Shown here piece by piece: positions 44,442-53,873 of a DNA stretch of 64,000 nucleotides (position 1 is its first letter; each line of letters opens with the position of its first letter). Source of the DNA: Paracoccus aerius (lineage in GTDB: Bacteria > Pseudomonadota > Alphaproteobacteria > Rhodobacterales > Rhodobacteraceae); assembly GCF_014656455.1 (NCBI RefSeq), contig NZ_BNCL01000013.1, positions 37,349 through 101,348 on the forward strand, in the 5' to 3' direction. The translations under genes and the position numbers were made by a program. The notes beneath the pieces are model-generated. The model was not told the DNA's origin, ran no database searches, and saw nothing but the letters and a program-made list of their open reading frames with translations.

Positions 44442-45496
44442 GCCCAGTCGGCCGCGCCAGTGCCGCACAGGCCGTCCAACGTCGTTCCCGTTTCGCGCAG
44501 GCGTTCATCAAGGCCCCTCGCGATCCTGCCCACCAGCGAGAAGCCCTGGTAGATGAGGGCGGAGTAGATTTGGACGGCGCTGGCGCCGGCGCGGATCTTC
44601 TCCCACGCGTCATCCACCGAGGATACCCCCCCGACCCCGATGATCGGCACGGTGGCATCCGTGGCGCGGTACAGCTTTGCCAGGACGATGGTCGAGCGTT
44701 CGAACAGCGGGCGGCCGGACAATCCGCCGGCTTGGCCCGCATGGGGACCGGCAAGTCCTTCGCGCGAGAGGGTCGTGTTCGTCGCGATGATGCCGTCAAC
44801 GCGGCAGTCGCTTGCGACCTTGGCAATGTCGCCAATCTCGGCGTCGGACAGGTCTGGCGCGATCTTCAGGAAGACCGGACGGTGAGACGGCAACCTGTCC
44901 CGCGCCTCGACGACGCCGCGCAGCAGGGCAGTCAGGGCATCGGCCCCCTGAAGGTCGCGCAGCCGCTCGGTATTCGGCGATGACACGTTGACGGTCAGGA
45001 AATCGGCCGAGGCTCCGGCGACGTCCACAACGGCCGCGAAATCTGCCGCCCGGTCCGCGCTGTCCTTGTTCGCCCCGATGTTCAGTCCCACCGGAATGCC
45101 CCGGGGTCGCCCGGCCAGCCGGGCGGCAATCACCTGCGCGCCATCGTTGTTGAAGCCGAAGCGATTGATGATCGCCCCGTTCGGCGTCAGGCGGAACAGG
45201 CGCGGCCGGGGGTTGCCGGGCTGGGGACGCGGGGTCGCGGCGCCCAGTTCGATGAAGCCGAAACCTGCGCGCATCAGGGGCGCAACGGCCTTGCCATTCT
45301 TGTCATACCCGGCGGCCAGCCCGATCGGATTGGCCAGTTCCAGTCCCGCCAGCCTCGTCCGCAGCCTTTCCGAGGTCACCGGCTGCCCCGGCAGAGGCAC
45401 AAGTCCCGCCGAAAGCGCACGGATCGACAGGTCATGCGCGCGTTCGGGATCCAGGCGATGCAGGGCGGCCAGGCCAAATCTCTCGACTAGTTTCAT
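44432..45496 (-). CDS. pyrD: Dihydroorotate dehydrogenase (quinone), class 2
   Basis: A 354-residue FMN enzyme of pyrimidine synthesis that passes electrons to quinone. The N-terminal helical membrane-association region, [21 protein letters not shown] block, [14 protein letters not shown] (with the class 2 catalytic Ser) and [19 protein letters not shown] phosphate site are visible. It overlaps the DUF952 gene start region by four bases (ATGA). Confidence 0.95.
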   Translation of the reverse strand: MKLVERFGLAALHRLDPERAHDLSIRALSAGLVPLPGQPVTSERLRTRLAGLELANPIGLAAGYDKNGKAVAPLMRAGFGFIELGAATPRPQPGNPRPRLFRLTPNGAIINRFGFNNDGAQVIAARLAGRPRGIPVGLNIGANKDSADRAADFAAVVDVAGASADFLTVNVSSPNTERLRDLQGADALTALLRGVVEARDRLPSHRPVFLKIAPDLSDAEIGDIAKVASDCRVDGIIATNTTLSREGLAGPHAGQAGGLSGRPLFERSTIVLAKLYRATDATVPIIGVGGVSSVDDAWEKIRAGASAVQIYSALIYQGFSLVGRIARGLDERLRETGTTLDGLCGTGAADWAQR

Positions 45497-45879
45497 TCCA
45501 GTGGTCCCGTCTCATGCCCGTTCGCACCACGGCGGATGATCCGCCACCAAGTGATGTCCTGCATGGCAAGCTGGCGGTAAAGATGCGGGAACAGGTCGCC
45601 GCCGCGCGACGGTTCCCAGCGAAGATCGTCGCCAAAAGCTGAAGCATCGCAGGCAAGCAGCATCAGATCGCCCTCGCACGCGAAGTGCTTGGAGAGCGTC
45701 GTGTCAAGCTGCGTAGCGGTCGAGAAATGCACGAAGCCGTCGGCCAAATCGACCGGCGCGCCCGCCGTCGCGCCGGCGGCTTGCAGATCGTCCCATTCCG
45801 CCGGGCGGAGAACCTTGTAGATCATCATGCGCGCATTTGCAGCGGGACCGGGTTCCGGGTCAAGCGGCGGCATCGTCAT
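45493..45879 (-). CDS. DUF952 family protein
   Basis: A 128-residue protein of the DUF952 family, function unknown. The core runs from [15 protein letters not shown] to WWRIIRRG, with [20 protein letters not shown]. The family core starts at about residue 18, so the true start may be ATG 45828 or 45825; no clear ribosome site decides it. It is coupled to pyrD (ATGA). Confidence 0.82.
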   Translation of the reverse strand: MTMPPLDPEPGPAANARMMIYKVLRPAEWDDLQAAGATAGAPVDLADGFVHFSTATQLDTTLSKHFACEGDLMLLACDASAFGDDLRWEPSRGGDLFPHLYRQLAMQDITWWRIIRRGANGHETGPLE

Positions 45880-45945
45880 TTGACCCCCGCGGAAGCTTCG
45901 GCCAATCTTCCCCTCGTCCGACCCCGGGGAAGAAAGGAATCACCG

Positions 45946-47547
45946 ATGTCTTGTCGTTTTCTGACCGCCGTTTCGGTAGCGGCACTGTTTGCGGGCGCAG
46001 CGCAGGCCGAAACGGTGCTGCATATCCTGCACACCAACGACCTGCACAGCCGGATCGAGGCGATCAACGCCTTTGACAGCACCTGCGATGCCGAGACCAT
46101 CGCCGCCGGCGAGTGCTTTGGCGGCGTGGCCCGGGTTGCGGCCAAGGTCAAGGAACTGCGCGACAGGATCACCGCCGAGGGCGGCAACGTGATCGTCCTG
46201 GATGCGGGCGACCAGTACCAGGGGTCGCTGTTCTATACGACCTACAAGGGCAAGGACGTGGTCGAGTTCATGACCGCAATCGGTTATGACGCGATGGCGG
46301 TCGGCAACCACGAATTCGACGACGGTCCCGAGGGGCTGGCGATCCTTGCGGATGGGGTGGATTTCCCGGTCCTGTCCGGCAACCTCGACTTGTCGCAGTC
46401 TAATGTGCTCAACGGCAAGGTGGACGATGTCCTCACGTTGGACATCGGCGGCGAGAAGATTGGCATCGTCTCGGCCCTTGCAATGGACACGCCGGAAACC
46501 GCCTCGCCCGGCCCCAACGTGATCTTCCAGGACGACATCGAGAGCCTGAAGGCCGATGTGCAGGAACTGACCGACCAAGGCGTGAACAAGATCATCGCCC
46601 TGACCCATGTCGGCTACCTGCGCGACCAGGACTTCGCCCGCGAGGTGCCGGGTCTGGACGCGATCATCGGCGGGCATTCCCATACGCTTCTTGGTGACAT
46701 GGAGGATGCCGAAGGTCCCTATCCCACAATGATCGCTGGGCCGGACGGGACCGAGGTTCCGGTCGCAACTGCCTATGCGTATTCGAAATATCTGGGACAC
46801 CTTACGCTGACCTTTGATGACGAAGGTAAGCTGATCAAGGCCGAAGGTCAGCCGATCCTGCTGGACAACTCGGTCCCCGAGGATGAGGCCATCGCGGCTC
46901 GCGTCAAGGAAATGGCCGCCCCCATCGAGGAACTGCGCCAACAGGTCGTGGCCGAAACCTCGGCCCCCATCGACGGCGACCGCAACAGCTGCCGCGCCCG
47001 CGAATGCGAGATGGGCAACTTGGTGGCCGACGCCATGCTGGACCGCGTAAAGGACCAGGGCGTCACCATCGCCATCGCCAATGGCGGCGGCCTGCGCGCC
47101 TCGATCGATCAGGGGCCGGTGACGATGGGCGAGGTTTATACCGTCCTTCCGTTCCAGAACACGCTGGCGACCTTCCAGCTGAAGGGTGCTGACGTCATCG
47201 CTGCGCTTGAGAACGGGGCCAGCCAATACGAGGAAGCGGCAGGTCGCTTTGCGCAGGTTTCGGGCCTGAAATACACCGTCGATCCCGCTGCCGAGGCGGG
47301 CAGCCGCATCAGCGACGTGATGGTGATGGGCGATGGCGATTGGCAGCCAATCGATCCGGCGGCCACCTACGGCGTCGTGTCGAACAACTACATGCGCTCG
47401 GGCGGCGACGGCTATGACGTGTTCGCGACGAACGCCCAGAATGCTTATGACTTCGGGCCTGACCTGGCCGAGGTCGTCGCCGGCTATCTGGGTGCTCAGG
47501 ACGGCGCATACGAACCTGCACTTGATGGGCGCATTACCGTCAAGTGA
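45946..47547 (+). CDS. Periplasmic 5'-nucleotidase
   Basis: A 533-residue secreted UshA-type nucleotidase. A signal peptide (about 1-21, ending AQA) is followed by the calcineurin-like metal domain: HTNDLHSR, DAGDQYQG, GNHEFDDG and GGHSHT. The C-terminal substrate domain has NGGGLRASIDQGPVTMGEVY and NNYMRSGGDGYDVF. The start at 45946 has GAAAGGA upstream. It should release nucleosides and phosphate outside the inner membrane. Confidence 0.93.
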   Translation: MSCRFLTAVSVAALFAGAAQAETVLHILHTNDLHSRIEAINAFDSTCDAETIAAGECFGGVARVAAKVKELRDRITAEGGNVIVLDAGDQYQGSLFYTTYKGKDVVEFMTAIGYDAMAVGNHEFDDGPEGLAILADGVDFPVLSGNLDLSQSNVLNGKVDDVLTLDIGGEKIGIVSALAMDTPETASPGPNVIFQDDIESLKADVQELTDQGVNKIIALTHVGYLRDQDFAREVPGLDAIIGGHSHTLLGDMEDAEGPYPTMIAGPDGTEVPVATAYAYSKYLGHLTLTFDDEGKLIKAEGQPILLDNSVPEDEAIAARVKEMAAPIEELRQQVVAETSAPIDGDRNSCRARECEMGNLVADAMLDRVKDQGVTIAIANGGGLRASIDQGPVTMGEVYTVLPFQNTLATFQLKGADVIAALENGASQYEEAAGRFAQVSGLKYTVDPAAEAGSRISDVMVMGDGDWQPIDPAATYGVVSNNYMRSGGDGYDVFATNAQNAYDFGPDLAEVVAGYLGAQDGAYEPALDGRITVK

Positions 47548-47574
47548 GCAGGAAGGCCGGAATGGCTGCCGCTG

Positions 47575-48717
47575 TCAGAGCGGCTCGACCAGGCGCCGCT
47601 TGCCCAGGTTGCGACGCTGCCGGTCGGCCAATTGCCGCGCCTCTCGCCCGCTAAGGAATCGGCGGGCAGGGGGCGTGGCTGCCCCGGAGGCAAGTTCCGG
47701 GAACAGTGCAAAGATCTCGCGCCGGGCCGCGTCGCTGACCGCATCCAGGGTTTGGGGGCCGGTAAACAGGCTTTCGGTCCAGGCGCCGTCGGACATGACG
47801 ATCTCGTGCCGGTCGAACAGCAGGTGGAAATAGGTGACGCCGCCGGGCGGCACCGTCACCTCGATCCCGGGCAGGCCTACCAGGTGCTTCGCGGCGACCA
47901 GGATCTCGCCGTCATTGAATAATCGGTGGGCAATGCGCGAGCGGACCAGAATGCGATGCTGCGGCGATACGGCCAGGTCGCGGCAGGGACATCCCTCGCC
48001 AAGCGCGCCGGCGCGGATCAGGATGGGCCGCAGGTTTGGCCGCATTTCCAACCCCTCATCGGTTACATGTGCCCCCCCTTGCCACCGCAAAGACTGGAAG
48101 CCGTGGTCCCGTGTCAGGATCCGGTCCTCCGGGCGAAGCGTCTCGACCGGGCGCGGGCCGGTGTCCGTCTCGATCAGCGAGCCCAGGACAAAGCAGGCAA
48201 CCTTGGGATAGGCGATCGAAGGATAGCTGCTTCCGAAGGACGGGACGCTCACCGCCTGGTAGGAATTGGACAGGCTGAAGCTGGGAGAGGTCCCGTCAGC
48301 CCGTGGCACGGGCATCAGCAGGACGGAATAGCGGCCCCCCATTTCGGCTCCGAACCCGCCCGAGACGAGCTTGCGGGGGAAAAGGACCCGGAACTGGTCA
48401 AAGGTGCCGTCTGGGTTCCTGGTCTGGCTTTGGATGAGGGTGCTAAGATGGAAGGCAAGCTGCGTTCCTGCCGGCGTCGGTTGCGGATCGTTGCCGAATG
48501 TGAAGGCGGCCGTCAGCGTCTGGCCGGTTTCGCCCGGCGTATAGCGCCCGCTTTCGAAACGATCGTCATCGTCGCTGATCGTGATCTTTGAAAGCGTCGC
48601 GCCCGGAAGGGGGATGGCCTTGCCTAGCAGGTTGGACCATGGCGCCTGTTCGTTCGCGCCCGAAGAAACCGAGGGAATGCGCTGCGCAAGTGTCAGCACC
48701 GTAAACTGGTAATCCAT
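47575..48717 (-). CDS. Hint-domain protein
   Basis: A 380-residue protein with a beta-rich N-terminal half (about 1-170) and a hedgehog/intein-type Hint_2 domain (about 175-320). The Hint core starts CFVLGSLIETDTGPRPVETL and contains DRILTRDHGFQSLRW and LAVSPQHRILVRS, as in many Rhodobacterales exported or surface proteins. A Cys at the splice position suggests self-cleavage, but the activity is not shown. No signal peptide is visible. The N-terminal half is not recognised. Confidence 0.8.
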   Translation of the reverse strand: MDYQFTVLTLAQRIPSVSSGANEQAPWSNLLGKAIPLPGATLSKITISDDDDRFESGRYTPGETGQTLTAAFTFGNDPQPTPAGTQLAFHLSTLIQSQTRNPDGTFDQFRVLFPRKLVSGGFGAEMGGRYSVLLMPVPRADGTSPSFSLSNSYQAVSVPSFGSSYPSIAYPKVACFVLGSLIETDTGPRPVETLRPEDRILTRDHGFQSLRWQGGAHVTDEGLEMRPNLRPILIRAGALGEGCPCRDLAVSPQHRILVRSRIAHRLFNDGEILVAAKHLVGLPGIEVTVPPGGVTYFHLLFDRHEIVMSDGAWTESLFTGPQTLDAVSDAARREIFALFPELASGAATPPARRFLSGREARQLADRQRRNLGKRRLVEPL

Positions 48718-48840
48718 ACGCCCGTCGCCCTGGCTTGATGACAGCCCGTCGTTCCGGGCTTTGGACGACCGGAAACACAGCCGTCCCCAAAGGCATAGCG
48801 GCCGATGGTTAACGAAGCGTTAACAAGTGTTGCGGGCTTT

Positions 48841-49470
48841 TCAGGGTTGCCAGGTCAGGAAATTCGCGATCAATCGCAGTCCGACGACCTGCGATTTCTC
48901 GGGGTGGAACTGCGTCCCAACGATGTTGTCGCGCCCGATGACTGCGGTGACGTGCCCGCCGTAATCCACATGCGCCAGCAGATGCGCGGGGTCCGCCACC
49001 TTGAACTGCCAGCTATGCACGAAATAGGCGTGATCCCCCGTCGCGATCCCTGCAAGCAGGGGGTGCGGCCTGTCGATCACCAGGTCGTTCCAGCCCATAT
49101 GAGGCACCTTCAGGCCGGGCGAGGCGATGGCCTGGACCTCTCCCTTGATCCAGTCCAGTCCGGCGGTCTCGCGGTATTCGTGCCCGGTCGTCGCCAGCAT
49201 CTGCATTCCCACGCAAATGCCCATGAAGGGCACGCCGCGCCCAAGCACGGCCTCGCGCAGCGCCTCGGCCATGCCGTCCACCTCTCCAAGCGCGGTGCGG
49301 CAGGCGGGGAAGGCGCCGTCGCCCGGCAGGACGATGCGGTCGGCGCGGGCCGCGACCTGCGGGTCCGCCGTCACGACGATCTCGGCCCCCACGTCACGCC
49401 CCATCAGCTGGAAGGCCTTTTCGGCGGAATGCAGGTTCCCGCTGTCATAGTCGATCAGCGCGACCCGCAT
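48841..49470 (-). CDS. hisH: Imidazole glycerol phosphate synthase, glutaminase subunit
   Basis: A 209-residue class I glutamine amidotransferase that supplies ammonia to HisF. The nucleophile is Cys86 (GICVGMQML), with His189 and Glu191 (FHPEKSQ). The ATG at 49470 shares a base with the hisB stop (TGATG); a GTG at 49473 is possible. HisA and HisF genes do not follow. Confidence 0.94.
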   Translation of the reverse strand: MRVALIDYDSGNLHSAEKAFQLMGRDVGAEIVVTADPQVAARADRIVLPGDGAFPACRTALGEVDGMAEALREAVLGRGVPFMGICVGMQMLATTGHEYRETAGLDWIKGEVQAIASPGLKVPHMGWNDLVIDRPHPLLAGIATGDHAYFVHSWQFKVADPAHLLAHVDYGGHVTAVIGRDNIVGTQFHPEKSQVVGLRLIANFLTWQP

Positions 49471-50057
49471 CACAAAGCCCCCTTGGTCGATGGCAGGACG
49501 CCCGCCATGCGCGGATCGGGCTCGACCGCCTCGCGCAGGGCGCGGGCGACGGCCTTGAAGGCGGCCTCGGCGATGTGGTGGCTGTTGATGCCGTGGATGC
49601 GGTCCACATGCAGCGTGATCCCGCCATGCGTGGACAGGGCTTGGAAGAACTCTCGCACCAACTGGGTGTCGAAGCTGCCGATCTTCTCGGTCGGGAAATC
49701 GACGTTCCAGACCAGGAAGGGCCGCGCCGACAGGTCAAGCGCCGCCCGGACCAGCGAATCGTCCATCGCCAGCAGGAAGCTGCCATAACGCCGGATGCCC
49801 TTCTTGTCGCCAAGCGCGCGGACCAGGGCCTGGCCGATGGCGATGCCCGTATCTTCGACCGTGTGGTGATCGTCCACGTGCAGGTCGCCCTTGGCGCGGA
49901 TCGTCAGGTCAATCAGCGAATGCCGCGACAACTGGTCCAGCATGTGGTCGAAGAAGCCAACGCCCGTCTGGTTGTCATAGACGCCGGTGCCGTCAAGGTT
50001 CAGCGCGACCTCGATCTGCGTCTCGGCGGTGGTGCGGGTGATGGTGGCTTCGCGCAT
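49470..50057 (-). CDS. hisB: Imidazoleglycerol-phosphate dehydratase
   Basis: A 195-residue manganese enzyme of histidine synthesis. Metal-binding blocks are [16 protein letters not shown] and [13 protein letters not shown], with [13 protein letters not shown] near the N-terminus. Only the dehydratase is present, without the phosphatase domain seen in E. coli. It is coupled to hisH. Confidence 0.95.
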   Translation of the reverse strand: MREATITRTTAETQIEVALNLDGTGVYDNQTGVGFFDHMLDQLSRHSLIDLTIRAKGDLHVDDHHTVEDTGIAIGQALVRALGDKKGIRRYGSFLLAMDDSLVRAALDLSARPFLVWNVDFPTEKIGSFDTQLVREFFQALSTHGGITLHVDRIHGINSHHIAEAAFKAVARALREAVEPDPRMAGVLPSTKGAL

Positions 50058-50174
50058 GAGGGATCCTTTCGTCGCCCGCCTTATAGGGCGCGGCGTGCGG
50101 CGCGCCAAGTCGGCAGGCTTGTCATGAGGCAGGCGCAATGCCACAACCAAGGGGACGCCACGAAAGGACCGCCG

Positions 50175-50663
50175 ATGAGCGATATCTCTGTCAGCGAACG
50201 CCGCCTCAGTGCCGCCCTGGACCGCATAGACCAGTTCCTTGACCGCGGCGGCGTGGTCGCCGCCGGCTCTGGCTCGGATCTCCGGGCCGAGCTTGAGGCG
50301 GCGCAGGCGCAGATCGATGCGCTGACCGAGCGTCTGGGACAGGATGACATGGCCGATCAGGCCGTCCGCCTTGCCGCGGCCAATGACGAGCTTGCGGCCG
50401 CCAACCGCGCGCTGATCGAAGCCGCGGCCGAAGGCAACAATGCGGTCGAGGCCGTGAGCCAGGCGCTGGAGGCCGAGATCGAGGCCCTGCGCGCCGCCCG
50501 CGCCGCCGAGGCTGCCCAGCTTGGTGCCCTGATGGCCGAGGTCGAGCGCCTGCTGGGCGGAGACTTGGCCACCAGCCCCACCGTCACCACCCCCGAGATC
50601 GCGGGCGATGCAGGAGGCGTGCCGGAAACCCGGGACGGCCACATGACCGAGGAGAACCGCTGA
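50175..50663 (+). CDS. Coiled-coil protein upstream of zapA, ZauP-like
   Basis: A 162-residue Ala/Glu-rich protein, almost all coiled coil (about 30-130), with a disordered tail. GAAAGGA precedes the ATG at 50175, and its stop overlaps the zapA start (TGATG). In Caulobacter the gene just upstream of zapA encodes ZauP, a coiled-coil partner of ZapA at the division site; the same role is inferred here from position and fold only. Confidence 0.7.
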   Translation: MSDISVSERRLSAALDRIDQFLDRGGVVAAGSGSDLRAELEAAQAQIDALTERLGQDDMADQAVRLAAANDELAAANRALIEAAAEGNNAVEAVSQALEAEIEALRAARAAEAAQLGALMAEVERLLGGDLATSPTVTTPEIAGDAGGVPETRDGHMTEENR

Positions 50664-51025
50664 TGGCCGAGGTCGATTTTACCATCGGGCACAAGGAATA
50701 CCGTCTGGCCGCACAGGACGGCGAGGAAAGGCTGCTGCAGCGCGCCGCCGCCCTTCTGGACGCCGAGGCCCAGCACATCCTGGCGCAGGCGGGCCGCACG
50801 CCCGAGCCGCGCCTGCTGCTGCTCGCCGGGCTGATGCTGGCCGACAAGGTCGCCACATTGGAGGAACGGGCCGAAAAGGCCGAGCGTCACCTGAACCGCC
50901 TGCAAGCCAATCCCACGCGGGTCGAGGTTCCGGTGATTCCCTCGGACCTCAAGGAGGCGATGGCCGAACTGGCGGCGCGCGCCGAATCATTGGCCGACCG
51001 CCTGGAAGAGCAGGGCGGCTGTTAA
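50663..51025 (+). CDS. zapA: Cell division protein ZapA
   Basis: A 120-residue ZapA, which cross-links FtsZ filaments. The N-terminal head ([19 protein letters not shown]) is followed by a long coiled coil. It is coupled to the upstream ZauP-like gene. The common 6S RNA between zapA and the next gene is not seen: the gap to the next gene is only 35 bp. Confidence 0.9.
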   Translation: MAEVDFTIGHKEYRLAAQDGEERLLQRAAALLDAEAQHILAQAGRTPEPRLLLLAGLMLADKVATLEERAEKAERHLNRLQANPTRVEVPVIPSDLKEAMAELAARAESLADRLEEQGGC

Positions 51026-51060
51026 CTGCTTCTTAAAGACCGGCATGGCAGGATCGCGCC

Positions 51061-51387
51061 ATGCGATGCCTTGTCCTTCTGCTGATCCTTGCCGCCTGCG
51101 CCAGCCCCTCGCCCCAGATGGCGGGGGCGGTGCGCCATGACATCCGCCTGCAAGGGATCGACTTCGCCATCTTCCACAAGGAAGACCGGGCCGAGGTGAT
51201 CCGCATGACATTCGTGCCCCGCCCGAAGACGCGCAACATTCCCGCACTGATGGCCGAGGCAGTTGCCCGGACAACAGGCTGCGAGGTGATCGCCTTCAGC
51301 GGAAAGGCGCTGGCGCCTGGCGATACTGGGGTCGCGCGGTTCGACCTGGATTGCTGGAACGTCCTCAGCCCTCGCCCAGGAAGCTGA
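51061..51387 (+). CDS. Small lipoprotein
   Basis: A 108-residue lipoprotein with a short signal peptide and a lipobox (LAAC, Cys13). The mature part has no named domain; it includes FAIFHKEDRAEVIRMTFVP and two further cysteines (TGCEV, LDCWN) that could pair. Its 3' end overlaps the convergent esterase gene by 23 bp. Confidence 0.65.
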   Translation: MRCLVLLLILAACASPSPQMAGAVRHDIRLQGIDFAIFHKEDRAEVIRMTFVPRPKTRNIPALMAEAVARTTGCEVIAFSGKALAPGDTGVARFDLDCWNVLSPRPGS

Positions 51388-52138
51388 CCAGGATCTGGGC
51401 GACCGCTTCCGGTGCGTCGGCGTGCAGCCAGTGGCCCGCGTCCTTCACGCGGATCACACGCGCTTGGGGAAAATGCTCGCGCAGCGCAGCTTGACCGGCC
51501 TCGGACAGGTAATCCGACCACTCGCCCGCGATTTCCAGCACGGGTCCGCTGAATCCGGCTTTCGGCAGATCCTCGGGCCAGCCCAGGATCTGCCCCATCT
51601 GGTCGCGCAGCGCGGGCAGGTTCAGCCTCCAGGCCTTGGGGTCCGACTTGAGGTCCAGCGATTGCAGCAGGAAAGCCCGCACGCCCGGATCGTCCACCCG
51701 TTCGGCCAGCATCGCATCGGCCGTGCTGCGACGATCGACGGCACTCAGATCAAGCGACTCTATCGCGTCGATCAGATGTTCCTGCGTATGGCCATAGGCC
51801 ACCGGCGCGATGTCCATGATCGCCAGCTTGCGCACCATGTCGGGCCGGGTCAGCGCCAGCGCCATCGCGGCCTTGCCGCCCATCGAATGGCCCACGACAT
51901 CGGCCTGTCCCCCCAGATCGGCGATGACATCGGCCAGGTCACCCGCCATCGTCACATAATCGTGGACGGCATCGTGGAAGCTGTCGCCGTGGTTGCGCAT
52001 GTCCACGGTGACGACGGGGCGGGCATCGGACAGCCTGCGGGCCAGGGCGCCTAGGTTGCGCCCCTGGCCGAACAGGCCATGGGCCAGCAGGATGGGCAGG
52101 CCGACCTGCGGCCCGGTGATGGTGTGATTCAGTCTCAT
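51365..52138 (-). CDS. Alpha/beta hydrolase, YbfF-like esterase
   Basis: A 257-residue soluble esterase. The oxyanion/start block is LAHGLFGQGRNLGALAR, the nucleophile Ser85 lies in GHSMGG, and the His is in DAGHWLHAD near residue 232. The YbfF-type DMRNHGDS motif is clear. The substrate is unknown. Confidence 0.88.
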   Translation of the reverse strand: MRLNHTITGPQVGLPILLAHGLFGQGRNLGALARRLSDARPVVTVDMRNHGDSFHDAVHDYVTMAGDLADVIADLGGQADVVGHSMGGKAAMALALTRPDMVRKLAIMDIAPVAYGHTQEHLIDAIESLDLSAVDRRSTADAMLAERVDDPGVRAFLLQSLDLKSDPKAWRLNLPALRDQMGQILGWPEDLPKAGFSGPVLEIAGEWSDYLSEAGQAALREHFPQARVIRVKDAGHWLHADAPEAVAQILVSFLGEG

Positions 52139-52193
52139 GCGGGCGATCCTAGATCGTCTGGTGCGCCTCTGCCAGTGCGGCTAGAGTGGCGCC

Positions 52194-52592
52194 ATGACGC
52201 GACAAGCCACAAGCCCCGATGACATCCGCGACATGGCCGACGAGGTCGCCCGCCTGATCGCCGCCCGCTTTGGCGGGGCCCGCCGGGGCGAACGGCCTCC
52301 GCTGGGCGTGATGCTGCGCCGCCGGGGCGGGGCGCTGCCGCGCCGGTTGCGCAAGCAGGCCTGGATGCTGGCCCAGGCCGACCAGCAATCCGCCCAGCCC
52401 AAGATCGCCCGCCAGCTTGACCTGTCCCGCTTGTCGCGCGCCCATCAGGCGCTTATTGCCCATCTCCAGCCATTGGGAGAGTTTTCCCGCTGGCAGGGCC
52501 GGGCTCTTGGCTTTGCGGCCTCGGTCGCCTTTGGGCTTCTGGTGCTGGCCGCGGCCGTGATCTGGATCATGCTGCGTCGCGGATACCTATAA
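52194..52592 (+). CDS. Unknown protein with C-terminal membrane helix
   Basis: A 132-residue basic protein with one C-terminal hydrophobic helix (about 105-127, LGFAASVAFGLLVLAAAVIWIM). The N-terminal part has many Arg and Gln residues and no named domain. It may be a tail-anchored inner-membrane protein. Confidence 0.6.
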   Translation: MTRQATSPDDIRDMADEVARLIAARFGGARRGERPPLGVMLRRRGGALPRRLRKQAWMLAQADQQSAQPKIARQLDLSRLSRAHQALIAHLQPLGEFSRWQGRALGFAASVAFGLLVLAAAVIWIMLRRGYL

Positions 52593-52595
52593 GCA

Positions 52596-52647
52596 TTGCA
52601 TTTTGTGCAACCGAGGGTTACGCGCACCGGGCTTGCATTTGCTGCAA
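52596..52647. promoter_or_regulatory. Doubled operator before the MFS gene
   Basis: Two inverted repeats of the same form, TTGCA-N5-TGCAA, at 52596-52610 and 52633-52647, with centres 37 bp apart, 40-90 bp before the MFS start. This suits cooperative binding of a dimeric repressor. No regulator gene is adjacent. Confidence 0.6.
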
Positions 52648-52688
52648 CGCAGCATAATGTTAGGGCCAACATCCGGGAGAAAGCGCGT

Positions 52689-53873
52689 ATGACACAGAAC
52701 GGAAATCTCCGCTATGCCGTTCTGGCCCTGGCGCTTGGTGCCTTCGCCATCGGCACCTCCGAGTTCGCGGCAATGGGTCTCTTGCCCTATTTCGCGGGCG
52801 ATCTGGGCATTACCGAACCCCAGGCGGGCCATGTGATCAGCGCCTATGCCCTGGGTGTCGTGATCGGTGCGCCGTTGACGTCGGTCATGGGCGCGCGGCT
52901 GCCGCGCCGCCGGTATCTTGCTGCGCTTATGGCCTTCTACGGCGTGATGAACCTGCTGGCGGCGGTCCTGCCGGGCCTTGCCGCGCTGACGGGGATGCGC
53001 TTTCTGGCAGGCCTTCCGCATGGCGGGTTCCTGGGCGTGGCGATGCTCTATGCCGCCGACGCGCTGCCGCGCGAACATCGGGCGCGGGGGGCAGCGCAGG
53101 TGGCAATGGGCCTGACCATCGCCAATGTGGTGGGCGTCCCCCTGGCCGGCTGGATGGGCCAAAGCATCGGCTGGCGTTGGGGCTTTGCCTTGCCGGGCGT
53201 GATCGCGCTGTTGTCGGCCTGGCTGATCCTGAAGGTCGCGCCCCGTGTCGGCGGCGACCCGAATGCGCGGCCCTGGGACGAGCTTCAAGCCCTGCGCAAC
53301 CCGCGCGTCTTGTGGCTGCTGGCCGTGGGCGCGATCGGCTTTGGCGGGTTCTTCGCCGTTTATGCCTTCCTGACCGCCGCGATGATCGCCACCACCCAGG
53401 CCCCTTCCTATGCGATCCCCCTGGCGCTTTGCGTCTTTGGCGTCGGCGGCACGCTTGGCACATGGGTCGCGGGCCGCATGACCGAACGGCTGGGCCAGAT
53501 CCGCGCAGCCTATGTCAGCCTGGCGGCGATGGCCGTCACCCAGGGCTTTGCGTCCCTGGCCGTCGGGACTTGGCAGCTGATGGTGCTGTCCTCGTTCCTG
53601 CTGGCGGCGGGCGCGGGGCTGGTGATCCCGTTGCAGACGCGGCTGATGGATGTCGCGGGCCGGGCGCAGAACATGGCCGCGGCCATGAACCACGCGGCCT
53701 TCAACGCGGCCAATGCGCTGGGGCCGTTCCTGGCCGGCATGGCGCTGACGGCGGGTTGGGGCTGGGCCTCCAGCGGCTATGTCGGCATAGGGCTTACGGC
53801 TGCGGGGGCGGTGGTGCTGACGCTGGCAGTCTGGCATGATCGGGCAAGCGCGGCGGTGGCAGACTGCGCATGA
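52689..53873 (+). CDS. MFS exporter, AraJ/YdhP-like
   Basis: A 394-residue 12-helix major facilitator. The start (LALGAFAIGTSEFAAMGLLP) and the motif A-like MGARLPRRRYLA loop fit the DHA1-type arabinose-efflux-like group, which includes drug and sugar exporters. GGGAGA precedes the ATG at 52689. Its 3' end overlaps the convergent DUF599 gene by 80 bp. Confidence 0.88.
   Translation: MTQNGNLRYAVLALALGAFAIGTSEFAAMGLLPYFAGDLGITEPQAGHVISAYALGVVIGAPLTSVMGARLPRRRYLAALMAFYGVMNLLAAVLPGLAALTGMRFLAGLPHGGFLGVAMLYAADALPREHRARGAAQVAMGLTIANVVGVPLAGWMGQSIGWRWGFALPGVIALLSAWLILKVAPRVGGDPNARPWDELQALRNPRVLWLLAVGAIGFGGFFAVYAFLTAAMIATTQAPSYAIPLALCVFGVGGTLGTWVAGRMTERLGQIRAAYVSLAAMAVTQGFASLAVGTWQLMVLSSFLLAAGAGLVIPLQTRLMDVAGRAQNMAAAMNHAAFNAANALGPFLAGMALTAGWGWASSGYVGIGLTAAGAVVLTLAVWHDRASAAVADCA

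Noticed and set aside
51026..51060. 6S RNA after zapA, as in many proteobacteria.
   Set aside because: The gap is only 35 bp, too short for it.
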